NCBI RefSeq assembly: GCF_900100315.1 | Contig: NZ_FNFF01000003.1 | Span: 221,813 to 285,812 of the forward strand | DNA length: 64,000 nt | DNA from: Streptomyces indicus | Lineage (GTDB): Bacteria; Actinomycetota; Actinomycetes; Streptomycetales; Streptomycetaceae | Direction: 5' to 3' | Part shown: in pieces, positions 45,410 to 57,161 of the stretch | Layout of the letters: the number at the start of each line of letters is the position of its first letter | Numbering within the stretch: the first letter of the stretch is position 1 | The notes under the pieces: generated by a model | What the model was told of the DNA's origin: nothing | Databases searched by the model: none | The model's input: the letters and a program-made list of their open reading frames with translations, nothing else | Position numbers and translations under genes: made by a program

Positions 45410-45810
45410 TCATCCCCTCCGTATGGCCTGTGTCTGGGTCGTCTGCCCGAGGGCCCGGTCCTCGTCGTCGTACACGTCCGTCTGTACGACGACGTAGGAC
45501 CGTCCGACGTGCAGCGGGCGCGCGACCGCGCGGGCCGTCCCGGACGTGAGGGGCCGGAAGAAGTTGGTCTTCGACTCGACGGTCGAGGTGGTCGCGCCGG
45601 GCGGCAGCTGGAGGAAGGCGCACACCGCACCGACCGTGTCCGCGAGCGTCATGAGCCACCGCCGTGCAGGGCGCCGCCGACCGTGCAGAGCCCGGGCGAC
45701 CAGGCCAGGGTTCCTGTGGCGCGCTCGGCGGACGCCTCGTGCAGTGCGATGCCCAGATGCGCGGCGAAGGGCAGGGCGGACAGGAGGGTGGCGGGGGTCG
45801 TCTCGGTCAT
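45410..45810 (-). pseudogene. PaaI-like hotdog thioesterase broken by a one-base frameshift
   Basis: Two adjacent frames make one hotdog thioesterase of about 134 residues. The first (45649-45810) ends ...AWSPGLCTVGGALHGG then GS-stop. The second (45410-45652) continues TLADTVGAVCAFLQLPPGATT...RPLHVGRSYVVVQTDVYDDE. PaaI proteins normally read HGG-x-L-x-x-LADT, so one base is missing near 45653-45657 on the minus strand. The stop and an ATG overlap, so a sequencing error, a true lesion or reinitiated translation are possible. It would hydrolyse acyl-CoA if intact. Confidence 0.75.
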
Positions 45811-45979
45811 GCCGTCAGCGTGGTCGTTGTCCGCGGGACCGTCGATTACTCCCCGGGTCATTGACGTGCCCGGCGCGGGGGCCGGCGGTTTCCGCGGACC
45901 CCCGTATCCGCGAACCGGTGTCGGCGTGCCGGTGCCGCCGCGGGCCTCGCGCCCGGGGCGGGCCCGGTACGGTCGCCGG

Positions 45980-46909
45980 ATGGCACCCGCGTCCCTCCCG
46001 CCCCTGTCCCCGATGGTCCGCAGCAAGGCACTGGGCCTCGGGCGCGCAGGCCGGCGCTGGCTGGACGAACTGCCCGCCCTGCTCCGGTCGTTGGAGCGCG
46101 ACTGGGGGCTGACCGTCGGGCCGTCGCTGGCCGGCGGTTCGGAGGCCTGTGTCCTGCGGGTCAGCACGGCGGCGGGCGAGGAGGCGGTGCTCAAACTCGC
46201 CCTGCCCGACGAGGGGTTCACCCGCCAGGCGCGCACCCTCCGCCTCGCCGAGGGCCGCGGCTACGTGCGTCTGCTGCGGCACGACGCGGAGCGGCACGCC
46301 CTGCTCCTGGAGGCGCTCGGCGAACCTCTGGACCAATTGGCCCCGCCCGAGCGGCAGATGGACGTGCTGGCCGGACTGCTGCGGCAGGCTTGGGACGTGC
46401 CGCCGCCGGGCGGTGCGGCCGAGGACAAGGCGGCGGGGCTGCACGCGCTCGTCGAGCGGCTGTGGGAAGAGCTCGGGCGGCCGTGCCCGGAGCCGGTGGT
46501 GGCGCACGCGCTGCGCTGTGCCCGACGCCGTTCCACGGCGGCCGCGCAGTACGTGCTCGTGCACGGTGATCCACATCCCGGCAATGCGTTGCGCGTCCGG
46601 ACGGACCGCCCCGGCGCCTCGTCCGGCTATGTCTTCGTGGACCCGGAGGGCTTCCCCGCCCCGGCCGCGTACGACGTGGGAGTGGTCCTGCGGGACTGGT
46701 GCCCGCAGCTCCTCGCGGGCGATGCGCTGGGGACGGCGCGCGGCTACTGTGCGCGGCTGGCCGCGGGCACGGGCCAGGACCCGGTGGCGGTGTGGGAGTG
46801 GGGCTTTCTGGAGCGCGTGTCGACCGGCCTGTACTGCCTGGCGCACGGCGCGGAGGAGATGGGCCGCCCGTTTCTGGAGACGGCGGCGCTGCTGCTCGGG
46901 GAGGAGTGA
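45980..46909 (+). CDS. Streptomycin 6-kinase-like phosphotransferase
   Basis: A 309-residue kinase of the aminoglycoside/hydroxyurea antibiotic resistance kinase family. It has GPSLAGGSEACVLRV, VLKLALPDEGFTRQARTL, the catalytic HGDPHPGNALRV (about 195-206) and metal-binding FVDPEGFPAPAAYDVGVVL. APH(6) enzymes phosphorylate streptomycin; many chromosomal relatives have unknown substrates. ATG 45980 has no clear binding site. It stands alone between the thioesterase remnant and DUF5997. Confidence 0.85.
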   Translation: MAPASLPPLSPMVRSKALGLGRAGRRWLDELPALLRSLERDWGLTVGPSLAGGSEACVLRVSTAAGEEAVLKLALPDEGFTRQARTLRLAEGRGYVRLLRHDAERHALLLEALGEPLDQLAPPERQMDVLAGLLRQAWDVPPPGGAAEDKAAGLHALVERLWEELGRPCPEPVVAHALRCARRRSTAAAQYVLVHGDPHPGNALRVRTDRPGASSGYVFVDPEGFPAPAAYDVGVVLRDWCPQLLAGDALGTARGYCARLAAGTGQDPVAVWEWGFLERVSTGLYCLAHGAEEMGRPFLETAALLLGEE

Positions 46910-46972
46910 GCGCGGGCTGCGCCGGGGGAAGGGCCGGCCACCTGGCGTGCGGGCAGCCCTCCCCGTCCGGGC

Positions 46973-47374
46973 TCAGCGGTCCTGGGCGTCGGCCTCCGCC
47001 TTGGCCGCCTTCTTGGCCTTGATCCGCATATTCTCCTCGCGGACCTTCGCCTGCGTGGCGCGCTCCTGCGCCAGCCACTCCGGCATCTCCTGCTTGAGCG
47101 CGTCGATCTGGTCGGTGGTCAGGGCCTCCGTGACGCCGCCGCGGGCCAGGCCCGCGATGGAGACGCCGAGCTTGGCGGCGACGACGGGACGCGGGTGCGG
47201 GCCGTTCTTGCGGAGGTCGGCGAGCCACTGCGGCGGCTCGGCCTGCAGGGCGTTGAGCTCGGCGCGCGAGACCACGCCCTCCTGGAACTCGGCGGGGGTG
47301 GCCGGAAGGTACACACCCAGCTTCTTCGCCGCGGTCGCGGGCTTCATGGTCTGGGCGTTCTGGTGCTGCGTCAT
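46973..47374 (-). CDS. DUF5997-family protein
   Basis: A 133-residue soluble protein starting QHQNAQTMKPATAAKKLGVY. It contains two similar helical modules (AAKKLGVYLPATPAEFQEG and AAKLGVSIAGLARGG) that may be tandem HTH-like or SAP-like folds, and a Lys/Ala-rich helical end. The name is from memory. It is divergent from a LysR-effector-domain gene with only 81 bp between, an arrangement I recall as common in Streptomyces, so the two may work together. Confidence 0.75.
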   Translation of the reverse strand: MTQHQNAQTMKPATAAKKLGVYLPATPAEFQEGVVSRAELNALQAEPPQWLADLRKNGPHPRPVVAAKLGVSIAGLARGGVTEALTTDQIDALKQEMPEWLAQERATQAKVREENMRIKAKKAAKAEADAQDR

Positions 47375-47455
47375 GGGATCAAGGGTAGCCACCGCGCGCG
47401 CTCCGGCTGACCAGCGCGGGCCGTGGGGCCGCGGCCCGGCGGGTAACCTGGCGGA

Positions 47456-48325
47456 GTGACAGGCACGGCAGCATCCCCGGTGGCAGGCTCGGACGACCCG
47501 GCGGGGTTCCGCCTCGCGTATGTGCCGGGCGCGACGCCCGCCAAGTGGGTGCGGATCTGGCGCGAGCGCCTGCCGTCCATCCCGCTGACCCTCGTGGCCG
47601 TGGAGGCCGCCGAGGCGCCGGAGCTGGTGGCCTCGGGGGGTGCCGACGCGGGGCTGCTGCGGATGCCGGTGGACCGGGAGCGGTTCAACGCGATCCCGCT
47701 GTACGCGGAGACCACCGTGGTCGTCGTCCCGAAGGACCACCTGATCACGGCCGCCGACGAGGTGGACCTCGCGGATCTGGCCGACGAGATCGTGCTGCAT
47801 CCGCTGGACGACACCTTCGGCTGGGAGCAGCCGCCGGGCAAGCCCGCCTTCGAACGGCCCGCCACGACCGCCAACGCCGTCGAACTGGTGGCGGCGGGGA
47901 TCGGCGTGCTGATCGTGCCGCAGTCGCTGGCCCGGCTGCACCACCGCAAGGACCTCACGTACCGGCCGCTGACCGGCGCCCCGGAGTCCCGGATGGGCCT
48001 GGTGTGGCCGGAGGGAGAGACCTCCGACCTGGTCGAGCAGTTCATCGGGATCGTGCGCGGGCGGACCGTGAACAGCTCCCGGGGGCAGTCACCGGCCGAG
48101 GTCGAGGCGGCGCGGAACCGCGGCAAGGGCAAGGGCGGCGCTGCGAAAGGCGGCGCAGGTAAGGGCAGCGCTGCGAAGGGCGGCGCGGCCAAGTCGGGCA
48201 AGGGCGGCTCGGGCAAGAGCGGCGGTTCCGGCGCGACCCAGCGCGGCGGCGGCAAGGGCGCGGGACGGTCCTCTTCCGGCTCGGCATCGGGCGCCCGCCG
48301 CGGTAAGCCGCGCGGGCGCCGCTAG
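47456..48325 (+). CDS. LysR-type substrate-binding domain protein without HTH
   Basis: A 289-residue protein. Residues 18-205 are a LysR effector domain (FRLAYVPGATPAKWVRIW, AETTVVVVPKDHLITAADEV, AAGIGVLIVPQSLARLHHRK). There is no N-terminal winged helix, and the start at GTG 47456 leaves no room for one. The C-terminal 75 residues are Gly/Lys/Ser-rich with repeated KGGA-type units and a final RRGKPRGRR, a basic tail that could bind nucleic acid. Divergent from DUF5997; a GTAACCT -10-like element lies close upstream. Confidence 0.8.
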   Translation: MTGTAASPVAGSDDPAGFRLAYVPGATPAKWVRIWRERLPSIPLTLVAVEAAEAPELVASGGADAGLLRMPVDRERFNAIPLYAETTVVVVPKDHLITAADEVDLADLADEIVLHPLDDTFGWEQPPGKPAFERPATTANAVELVAAGIGVLIVPQSLARLHHRKDLTYRPLTGAPESRMGLVWPEGETSDLVEQFIGIVRGRTVNSSRGQSPAEVEAARNRGKGKGGAAKGGAGKGSAAKGGAAKSGKGGSGKSGGSGATQRGGGKGAGRSSSGSASGARRGKPRGRR

Positions 48326-48340
48326 GCAGCCGTATCAGGC

Positions 48341-48392
48341 GAGGGCAATAGCAAGAGCGACGGCGAGAGCGAGAGCGACAGCGATACGGAGG
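48341..48392. repeat. GAGAGC/GACAGC hexanucleotide repeat
   Basis: Seven to eight imperfect hexamers of the type GCAAGA, GCGACG, GCGAGA, GCGACA run through 48350-48385. It lies between the LysR-effector and ABC-F genes and contains no gene. Confidence 0.55.
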
Positions 48393-48441
48393 GAACCGGG
48401 CCGAGGCCGAAGCCGAGGCCCCGGCCCGGGTCCCCTGCACC

Positions 48442-50091
48442 TCACCCCTCCCGACGACCACCCCGCAGCTCCAGCCGATCCCCCACGAACCGCTCCCTGA
48501 ACTCCCGGTCGTGCGAGACCACGACCACCGCGCCCGGGTAGGCGGCCAGGGCGGTCTCCAGGTCCTCGACCAGGTCGAGTGCGATGTGGTTGGTCGGCTC
48601 GTCGAGGACGAGCAGGTCCGCGGGACGGGTCACGAGGACGGCCAGCTGGAGGCGGCGCTGCTGCCCCGCGGACAGCGAGGCGACCGGGACGTGCAGGTCC
48701 TCCTCGCGGAACAGGCCGAGCGCGAGCAGCCGCTCGGCATGCTCGTCGGGCAGTCCGGGCCGCCCGGCCGCGAAGGCGTCCAGGAGCGGCAGGCGCGTGG
48801 TGCGTACGGGCAGCTCCTGCGCCAGGTACCCGATCCGGGCCGAGCGGCGCACCGTGCCCGCGTCCGGTTCCAGATCACCGGCGACGACCCGCAGCAGAGT
48901 CGTCTTGCCGGCGCCGTTCTCGCCGGTCACGAGGAGCCGCTGCCCCGGCTCGACCGTCAACTTCCCGTCCAGGACGAGCCGTTCGCCGACGCGTACGTCC
49001 TCCAGCTCGACGAGGGCGCGGCCGTCCGGCCGGTCCTGTGCCGCGTACGACAGCGACGTGGAGAAACGCAGCGGCTCCGGCGGCGCCGACACCGGGTTGC
49101 GCCGCAGCTGCCCCAAGCGCTCGCGGACGGCCCGTACCTGCCCTCCGAGCTTCGCCTCGTGGGAGCGGCGGTGCTTTCCGAAGCCCTGGCCGGGGTCCTT
49201 GCCGGTGGTGGCGAGCCGCCGTCCGGCCGCCTCCAACAGCTCCTCGGTACGGGCCACTTCGTCGAGCCACTCCGCGTGCTCCTGCTCGGCTCGGCGCCGG
49301 GCGGCGGCCTTGGCGGTGCGGTAGCCGGTCCAGCCGTCGCCGTACCGGCGCACGGTGCGCGCGTCGCGGTCGACCTCGAGGATCGTGGTGGCGATGCGCT
49401 CCAGGAAGCCGCGGTCGTGCGTGACGGCGACGACGGTGCCGCGGTGGGCGCGCAGCTGCTCCTCCAGCCAGCGCACCGCGGACCGGTCGAGGTGGTTGGT
49501 CGGCTCGTCGAGGAGCAGCAGTTCGGGCGCGGCGGCGAGGACACAGGCGAGCGCGAGCCGCGACTGCTCGCCGCCGGAGAGCGAGCCGAGCACGCGGTCC
49601 CTCGTGATCCCGGCCAGTCCGAGGGCGTGCATCGCGGCGTCGACCCGGGCGTCCGCCTCGTAGCCGCCGCGCTCCTCGTACGAGGTCAACAGCTCGCCGT
49701 ACGCGGCGAGTTCGGCCTCGGATGCCTCGCCGAGTGTCACCTCGGCCGCCCGCAGTGCGCGCTCCATGGCGCGCAGGTCGGCCAGGGCGAGGTCGACCGC
49801 GTCCTGCACGGTGCAGGCGGGGTCGAGGTCGAGGGTCTGGGCGAGGTGGCCGACCCCTCCGGGGAAGGTGACGGTGATCTCGCCGGTGTCCGGGGTCTCG
49901 GCGGCGGCGAGAAGTTTGAGCAGGGTGGACTTGCCGGAGCCGTTCTCGCCGATGACGGCGGCCTTCTCGCCCGGCCGGACGGTGAAGGTGACCTGGTCGA
50001 GGACGGTCCTGGTGCCGTAGGACTTGGTGACGTCCTTGACGGAGAGCTGCGCCACGGCAGCGGGCATGACGGTACGGGCGCGTTCGCGCAT
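48442..50091 (-). CDS. ABC-F family ATPase, probable ribosome protection protein
   Basis: A 549-residue protein with two ABC domains and no TM segments. First cassette: IGENGSGKSTLLKLL (about 47), LGSLSGGEQSRLALA (about 170), LLLLDEPTNHLD. Second: VTGENGAGKTTLLRV (about 385), ASLSAGQQRRLQLAV, LLVLDEPTNHIALD. The linker (about 260-345) is long and basic (AKAAARRRAEQEHAEWL), like antibiotic-resistance ABC-F proteins that eject drugs from the ribosome. ATG 50091 follows AGGGAAAG. A seven-residue leader peptide with a strong promoter upstream suggests drug-induced attenuation. Confidence 0.9.
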   Translation of the reverse strand: MRERARTVMPAAVAQLSVKDVTKSYGTRTVLDQVTFTVRPGEKAAVIGENGSGKSTLLKLLAAAETPDTGEITVTFPGGVGHLAQTLDLDPACTVQDAVDLALADLRAMERALRAAEVTLGEASEAELAAYGELLTSYEERGGYEADARVDAAMHALGLAGITRDRVLGSLSGGEQSRLALACVLAAAPELLLLDEPTNHLDRSAVRWLEEQLRAHRGTVVAVTHDRGFLERIATTILEVDRDARTVRRYGDGWTGYRTAKAAARRRAEQEHAEWLDEVARTEELLEAAGRRLATTGKDPGQGFGKHRRSHEAKLGGQVRAVRERLGQLRRNPVSAPPEPLRFSTSLSYAAQDRPDGRALVELEDVRVGERLVLDGKLTVEPGQRLLVTGENGAGKTTLLRVVAGDLEPDAGTVRRSARIGYLAQELPVRTTRLPLLDAFAAGRPGLPDEHAERLLALGLFREEDLHVPVASLSAGQQRRLQLAVLVTRPADLLVLDEPTNHIALDLVEDLETALAAYPGAVVVVSHDREFRERFVGDRLELRGGRREG

Positions 50092-50158
50092 GGTTCTTTC
50101 CCTGGGGATACGAGAGGTCTACGGGCGGCAGAAACGGCAGCGGCAGCCGTGCCCGGAC

Positions 50159-50182
50159 TCAGAGAAAGAAGTAGTGACGCAT
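50159..50182 (-). CDS. Leader peptide MRHYFFL upstream of the ABC-F gene
   Basis: ATG 50182 opens a seven-codon frame (M-R-H-Y-F-F-L, stop TGA). The ATG is six bases after a TATGGT -10, so translation probably starts at the mRNA 5' end. A GC-rich segment that can form hairpins (CGGGC...GCCCG) separates it from the ABC-F ATG 68 bp downstream. Short leaders like this sense ribosome-blocking antibiotics in known resistance genes. Confidence 0.65.
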   Translation of the reverse strand: MRHYFFL

Positions 50183-50188
50183 GCCCCC

Positions 50189-50217
50189 ACCATACAAGAC
50201 GATCCGTCTCGTCTCAA
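50189..50217 (-). promoter_or_regulatory. Promoter of the ABC-F leader/gene unit
   Basis: Minus-strand -35 TTGAGA (50212-50217), 17-bp spacer and -10 TATGGT (50189-50194). The spacer includes the dyad AGACG-ATC-CGTCT (50197-50209), a possible repressor site. Confidence 0.75.
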
Positions 50218-50245
50218 ACGGCCGACAGTCAGGGGGCGGAACGCA

Positions 50246-50282
50246 GCTCGCCCCGGCCGGATCGAATCCGGCCGGGGCGAGC
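50246..50282 (-). terminator. Terminator after icd
   Basis: A perfect 17-bp inverted repeat, 50246-50262 with 50266-50282, and a 3-nt loop, 22 bp past the icd stop. Confidence 0.9.
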
Positions 50283-50304
50283 CCGCTTCACAGCACCGTC
50301 AGGG

Positions 50305-52578
<2,274 letters not shown>

Positions 52579-52656
52579 TTACTCGACATCAAGATATCTC
52601 GAAGCCGGGGCTCTCTGGCCAGGGGCCCGGGCGACGTCTCCCCTAAGGTTCACGTC

Positions 52657-53067
52657 ATGTCCATCACACTCAGCGACGCGGCCCGCCGCCTGCTCGAAGA
52701 CCCGAACACGGCGATCCTGGCCACCCTCAACCCGGACGGGAGCCCGCAGACCTCTCCGGTGTACGTGGGCCTGGACGGCGACGACCTCGTGATCCCCTCG
52801 CAGGCGGGGCGGCGCAAGCACAAGAACCTGCTGCGGGACCCGCGGGTGAGCATCACGGTGTACGACACCGCCGATCCGCAGAACTACGTCGAGGTCCGCG
52901 GCACCGCGACGATCGGCGAGGACGTGGGGCGCCGGCTCGCGTACGACCTCGACGAGCAGTACGACGGGCCCGGCGCGGGCGACTCGGTGCTCGCGCTGCC
53001 GCCGGAGGTGCAGCGGATCGTCATCCGCGTCACGCCGACGCATGTGGCGGGGCGCGCGGCGCGTTGA
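52657..53067 (+). CDS. PPOX-class F420-dependent oxidoreductase-like protein
   Basis: A 136-residue split-beta-barrel flavin/deazaflavin-binding protein. It has LLEDPNTAILATLNPDGSPQ (about 12-31), SPVYVGLDGDDLVIPSQAG, RKHKNLLRDPRVSI and YVEVRGTATIGED, the pattern of pyridoxamine-phosphate-oxidase-like actinobacterial F420H2 proteins. The R-K-x-x-N-L-x-x-DP signature fits F420 enzymes. Substrate unknown. ATG 52657 has a weak AAGGTTCACGTC upstream; it is divergent from icd. Confidence 0.85.
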   Translation: MSITLSDAARRLLEDPNTAILATLNPDGSPQTSPVYVGLDGDDLVIPSQAGRRKHKNLLRDPRVSITVYDTADPQNYVEVRGTATIGEDVGRRLAYDLDEQYDGPGAGDSVLALPPEVQRIVIRVTPTHVAGRAAR

Positions 53068-53127
53068 AGGCCGGCGGTCCCAGGGGGTGGCGCTGAGGTC
53101 TGCGGGGCGCGCTGAGGTGCGGTGTTC

Positions 53128-53706
53128 TCAGGCAGCGCGGCCTGCGAGGCGGAGGCTCCACCGGCCCGAGTGGCCGGTGACGGTCACCGTCGACAGGGGT
53201 GGGACGTCGATGTTCCAGTACGTGGCCGGGGGCGCCTTCAGCGCGTAGACGAGGGCGGCGCGGACCACTCCGGGCTCGGCGACGGCGACGACGGTGCCGC
53301 CGTCGTCGACCGGGCGCGTGTCCATCCAGCGGCCGACCCGCGAGATGAACGCGAGCAGGCTCTCCCCGCCGTGCGGCGCCGAGCGCGGATCTCCCAGCCA
53401 GGCGTCCACCGCGGCCGGTTCACGCGCGGTCACCTCGGCGAGGGTCCGCCCGCGCCAGCGACCCATGTCGCAGTCGCTGAGCATCGGCTGGGCCATGGGC
53501 GCGAACCCGAGCGCGTCGCCGGTCGCGCGGCTGCGCGGGGTGGGCGAGCAGTAGCGCAGCTCGGCCCGCCCGTACGGCACGAGGGTGTGCGCGGCGAGCT
53601 GCAGCTCGTGCCAGCCGGCCTGGTCGAGCGGCCGGTCGTCGTCGAAGCGCTCGGCGAGCAGCGAGGAGCTGCGTGCGGCGGCGATCAGCGTCACCCGAAC
53701 ATGCAT
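53128..53706 (-). CDS. Histidine-phosphatase-fold protein lacking catalytic histidines
   Basis: A 192-residue protein with the phosphoglycerate-mutase fold: DRPLDQAGWHELQLAAHTL, RYCSPTPRSRATGDAL, DCDMGRWRGRTLAEV and GGESLLAFISRVGRWM. The usual start LxRHGET is replaced by VTLIAAARSSSLLAERF, and the second His motif is AVAEPGVVRAALVYAL. Both catalytic histidines are therefore missing. It may be a binding or regulatory member; similar Streptomyces proteins are, as I recall, linked to cobalt or B12 genes. Confidence 0.8.
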   Translation of the reverse strand: MHVRVTLIAAARSSSLLAERFDDDRPLDQAGWHELQLAAHTLVPYGRAELRYCSPTPRSRATGDALGFAPMAQPMLSDCDMGRWRGRTLAEVTAREPAAVDAWLGDPRSAPHGGESLLAFISRVGRWMDTRPVDDGGTVVAVAEPGVVRAALVYALKAPPATYWNIDVPPLSTVTVTGHSGRWSLRLAGRAA

Positions 53707-53764
53707 GCGGTGATGTTGAAGTGTGCCGCTGCGCAGGTCAAGAGCGGAACGGACAGCGACGGGG

Positions 53765-54181
53765 CTACTGCAGTCCGAGCGTCATCCAGCGTTCGGGGTG
53801 CGTGAGCGGCTCGAAGCCCACTTTCCGGTACATCCCCTGGGCGTCCTCGGTGGCGAGCATGATGCGGCGCAGACCGCAGGGCTCGAGTTCGTCCCGTACC
53901 GCCTCGACCAGCGCCACACCGAGCCCGTTGCCGCGTACGGAGCGGTCCACGTACACGTCGCAGAGCCAGGCGAAGGTGGCGCGATCCGTGATGACCCGGG
54001 CGTACGCCACCTGCTCGCCCGAAACCGGCTCGTACACCCCGAAGTTGAGCGACCCTGCGACTGCCTGGTCCTGCTTCTCGCGGCTGCGTCCGAGCGCCCA
54101 GTACGCGTCGGTGGAGAGCCAGTAGTGGATCTTCGCGAGGTCGAGGCGGGCGGGGTCGGTGGAGATCTCGTAGCCGGTCAT
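53765..54181 (-). CDS. GNAT-family N-acetyltransferase
   Basis: A 138-residue acetyltransferase. It begins YEISTDPARLDLAKIHYWL, and the acetyl-CoA loop is VYVDRSVRGNGLGVALVEAV (about 84-103), then MYRKVGFEPLTHPERWM at the end. This short group is common in bacteria and often acts on small amines. ATG 54181 is used; GTG 54187 is possible. Confidence 0.88.
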   Translation of the reverse strand: MTGYEISTDPARLDLAKIHYWLSTDAYWALGRSREKQDQAVAGSLNFGVYEPVSGEQVAYARVITDRATFAWLCDVYVDRSVRGNGLGVALVEAVRDELEPCGLRRIMLATEDAQGMYRKVGFEPLTHPERWMTLGLQ

Positions 54182-54271
54182 GACCACGAGGTTTCCATCC
54201 GGACGCGTCGGAAGGCCAGCGGATATGGCCTCTGCTTGCTCCGTCGTCGGGAGCCGGTCCGCGCCCCGGCC

Positions 54272-55721
54272 TCAGCCCAGCACCTCCTCACACGCGACCC
54301 GCAGCCGCCGCACGCCCTCCGCGATCTCCGCCTCGCCCGCCAGGCCCGCGAAGCTCAACCGGACGTGTCCGGCCGGTGGTTCGGCGCAGAAGTAGGGGCG
54401 GCCCGGGGTGATCGCGACACCGGCGCGCAGCGCGGCGGAGTTGAGCGCGGTCTCGGCCGCCGCGCCGCCGCGGCCAGGCGTGCCGTCTGGCAGGCGCAGC
54501 CACAGGTGGTAGCCGCCGGACGGGATGTGCGGCAGCGCCAGACCGGGCAGTTCGCGCAGCAGCGCGCCGGCCATCTGGTCGCGGCGGATGCGCAACTCCG
54601 TGGCCACGGTGCGCAGATGACGGTTCCAGGCGGGGGCGCGCACCAGTTCCAGGGTGGCCTCCTGGAGCGGGCGCGGGACGAAGAAGTGGTCGACGATCTG
54701 GATGGCGCGCAGCCGTTCGAGGGCCGGTCCGCGGGCCACGAGGGCGGCCACCCGGAGGGAGGGCGAGGTCGCCTTGGTCAGTGAGCAGACGTGCACCACC
54801 ACGCCGTCGGGGTCCGAGGCGATCATCGGCGGCGGCAGCGGGCCGCTGTCGTCGTGGGCGAGCCGGCGCACGAAGTCGTCCTCGATGACGAAGGCGCCGA
54901 ACTCCCGTGCCGTCCGCACGACTTCGGGCCGCCGGGCCGCGGAGAGGACGGCACCCGTCGGGTTCTGGAAGAGCGGCTGGCAGACGAACACCTTCGCGCC
55001 GGTGGCCCGGAACGCGTCGGCGAGCAGCTCGGGCCGCACCCCGTCCGTGTCCACCGGCACGGGCACCGGCCGCAGCCCGGCGGCCCGCGCGATGGCGAGC
55101 AGTCCGGGATACGTGGGCGACTCCAGGAGTACGGGTGTGCCGGGCGCGGCGAGTCCGCGCAGGGCGGTGGTGAGCGCGGTCTGCCCACCGGAGGTGATCA
55201 GCACGTCGGAGGCGGTGACGGCCCCGCCGCAGCCCCGCGCGAACCACTCGCGCAGCTCGGGCAGTCCGTCCATCGGCGGCCTGCCCCACGCTCCCGGCCG
55301 ACGTCCGGCGCGGCCGAGCGCGGCGGCGAGCGCCTGCTCGGGCTGGAGCGAGGGATGCAGATAGCCGCTGTTGAACTCGATGACCCCGGTGGGCGGTTGG
55401 GCCAGACAGGCCAGCACGCCCGAGGCGTCCACCGCGCGCGGCTCGGCGGAGGCCTGCGCGCTGAGGGAGACCTCCTGCCAGGAGGTGTCACCCGCCGGCT
55501 CGGTAGCGGTACGCGCCTCGGCACGGAAGGCCCCAGCGCCCGGCCGGGTCACCACGAGGCCCTCGGCCGCCAGCTGGGCCAGCGCCCGCGAGACGGTCAC
55601 GGGACTCACCCGGAAACGCTCGACCAGCACACGGCTGGACGGCAGCTTCCCACCCGGAGAGTAGCGATTCAGCTCCGCTCGCAGGCTGTTCGCCAATTCC
55701 CCCACACTGCTACGCTCTTGC

Positions 55722-55723
<2 letters not shown>
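54272..55723 (-). CDS. MocR/PdxR-type GntR-aminotransferase regulator
   Basis: A 483-residue regulator. Residues 1-75 are a GntR winged helix (LPSSRVLVERFRVSPVTVSR). The rest is a type I aminotransferase fold with LITSGGQTALTTALRGL (about 178), ESPTYPGLLAIARAAGL, QNPTGAVLS and PLP lysine in VCSLTKATSPSLRVAAL (about 315). Such proteins use PLP as cofactor to sense amino-acid or vitamin B6 compounds. ATG 55723 overlaps the divergent EamA start (CATG), so both promoters lie inside the other coding region; -10 TATCCT is 8 nt upstream. Confidence 0.9.
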
Positions 55724-56702
<979 letters not shown>

Positions 56703-56864
56703 GCGGCGCTGTCCGGTGGCGGGCGGGAGCCCCTGCGGGCGTGCTCGCGGGGGCCGGAAGGGGGGGCCGCCCGGGGTCCCGTGGGGGTCCCAACTCCCGC
56801 CACCCGCCGTAGACTTGCCGCCACGGACCGCCACTCGCCAGTCAAGCCGAGGAGGTCACCCCCG

Positions 56865-57056
56865 ATGCGCGCAGATGTGGGCGACACACTGCTGGTGCAC
56901 GGCAGGGTCGTCGGGCAGCACGACCGGGTCGCGGAGGTCGTCGAAGTGCTCGGCCCGGACGGCACTCCCCCGTTCCGCGTCCGCTTCGAGGACGGGCACG
57001 AGACGCTGGTGTCCCCGGGCCCGGACACCGTCGTACGCCACAAACAGAACGACTGA
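56865..57056 (+). CDS. DUF1918-family small protein
   Basis: A 63-residue beta-rich protein: VGDTLLVHGRVVGQHDRVAEVVEVLG and FRVRFEDGHETLVSPGPDTVV. This matches the short SH3-like DUF1918 family of actinobacteria, of unknown function. The ATG is preceded by GAGGAGGT at 8 nt, among the best binding sites here, so high expression is plausible. Confidence 0.85.
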   Translation: MRADVGDTLLVHGRVVGQHDRVAEVVEVLGPDGTPPFRVRFEDGHETLVSPGPDTVVRHKQND

Positions 57057-57076
57057 TCGCACGGAACGACGGATCC

Positions 57077-57150
57077 TCCGCGACGGCCGGACCGGACCGG
57101 CTGGTCCGCGACGGCCGGACCGGACCGGCCCGCCCCGCGACGGACCGGCC
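57077..57150. repeat. 25-bp GC-rich direct repeat
   Basis: An exact 25-bp unit (TCCGCGACGGCCGGACCGGA plus CCGGC) occurs at 57077-57101 and 57105-57129, with a degenerate third copy to about 57150. It fills the space between two converging genes. Confidence 0.85.
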
Positions 57151-57161
57151 GGTACCCGAGG

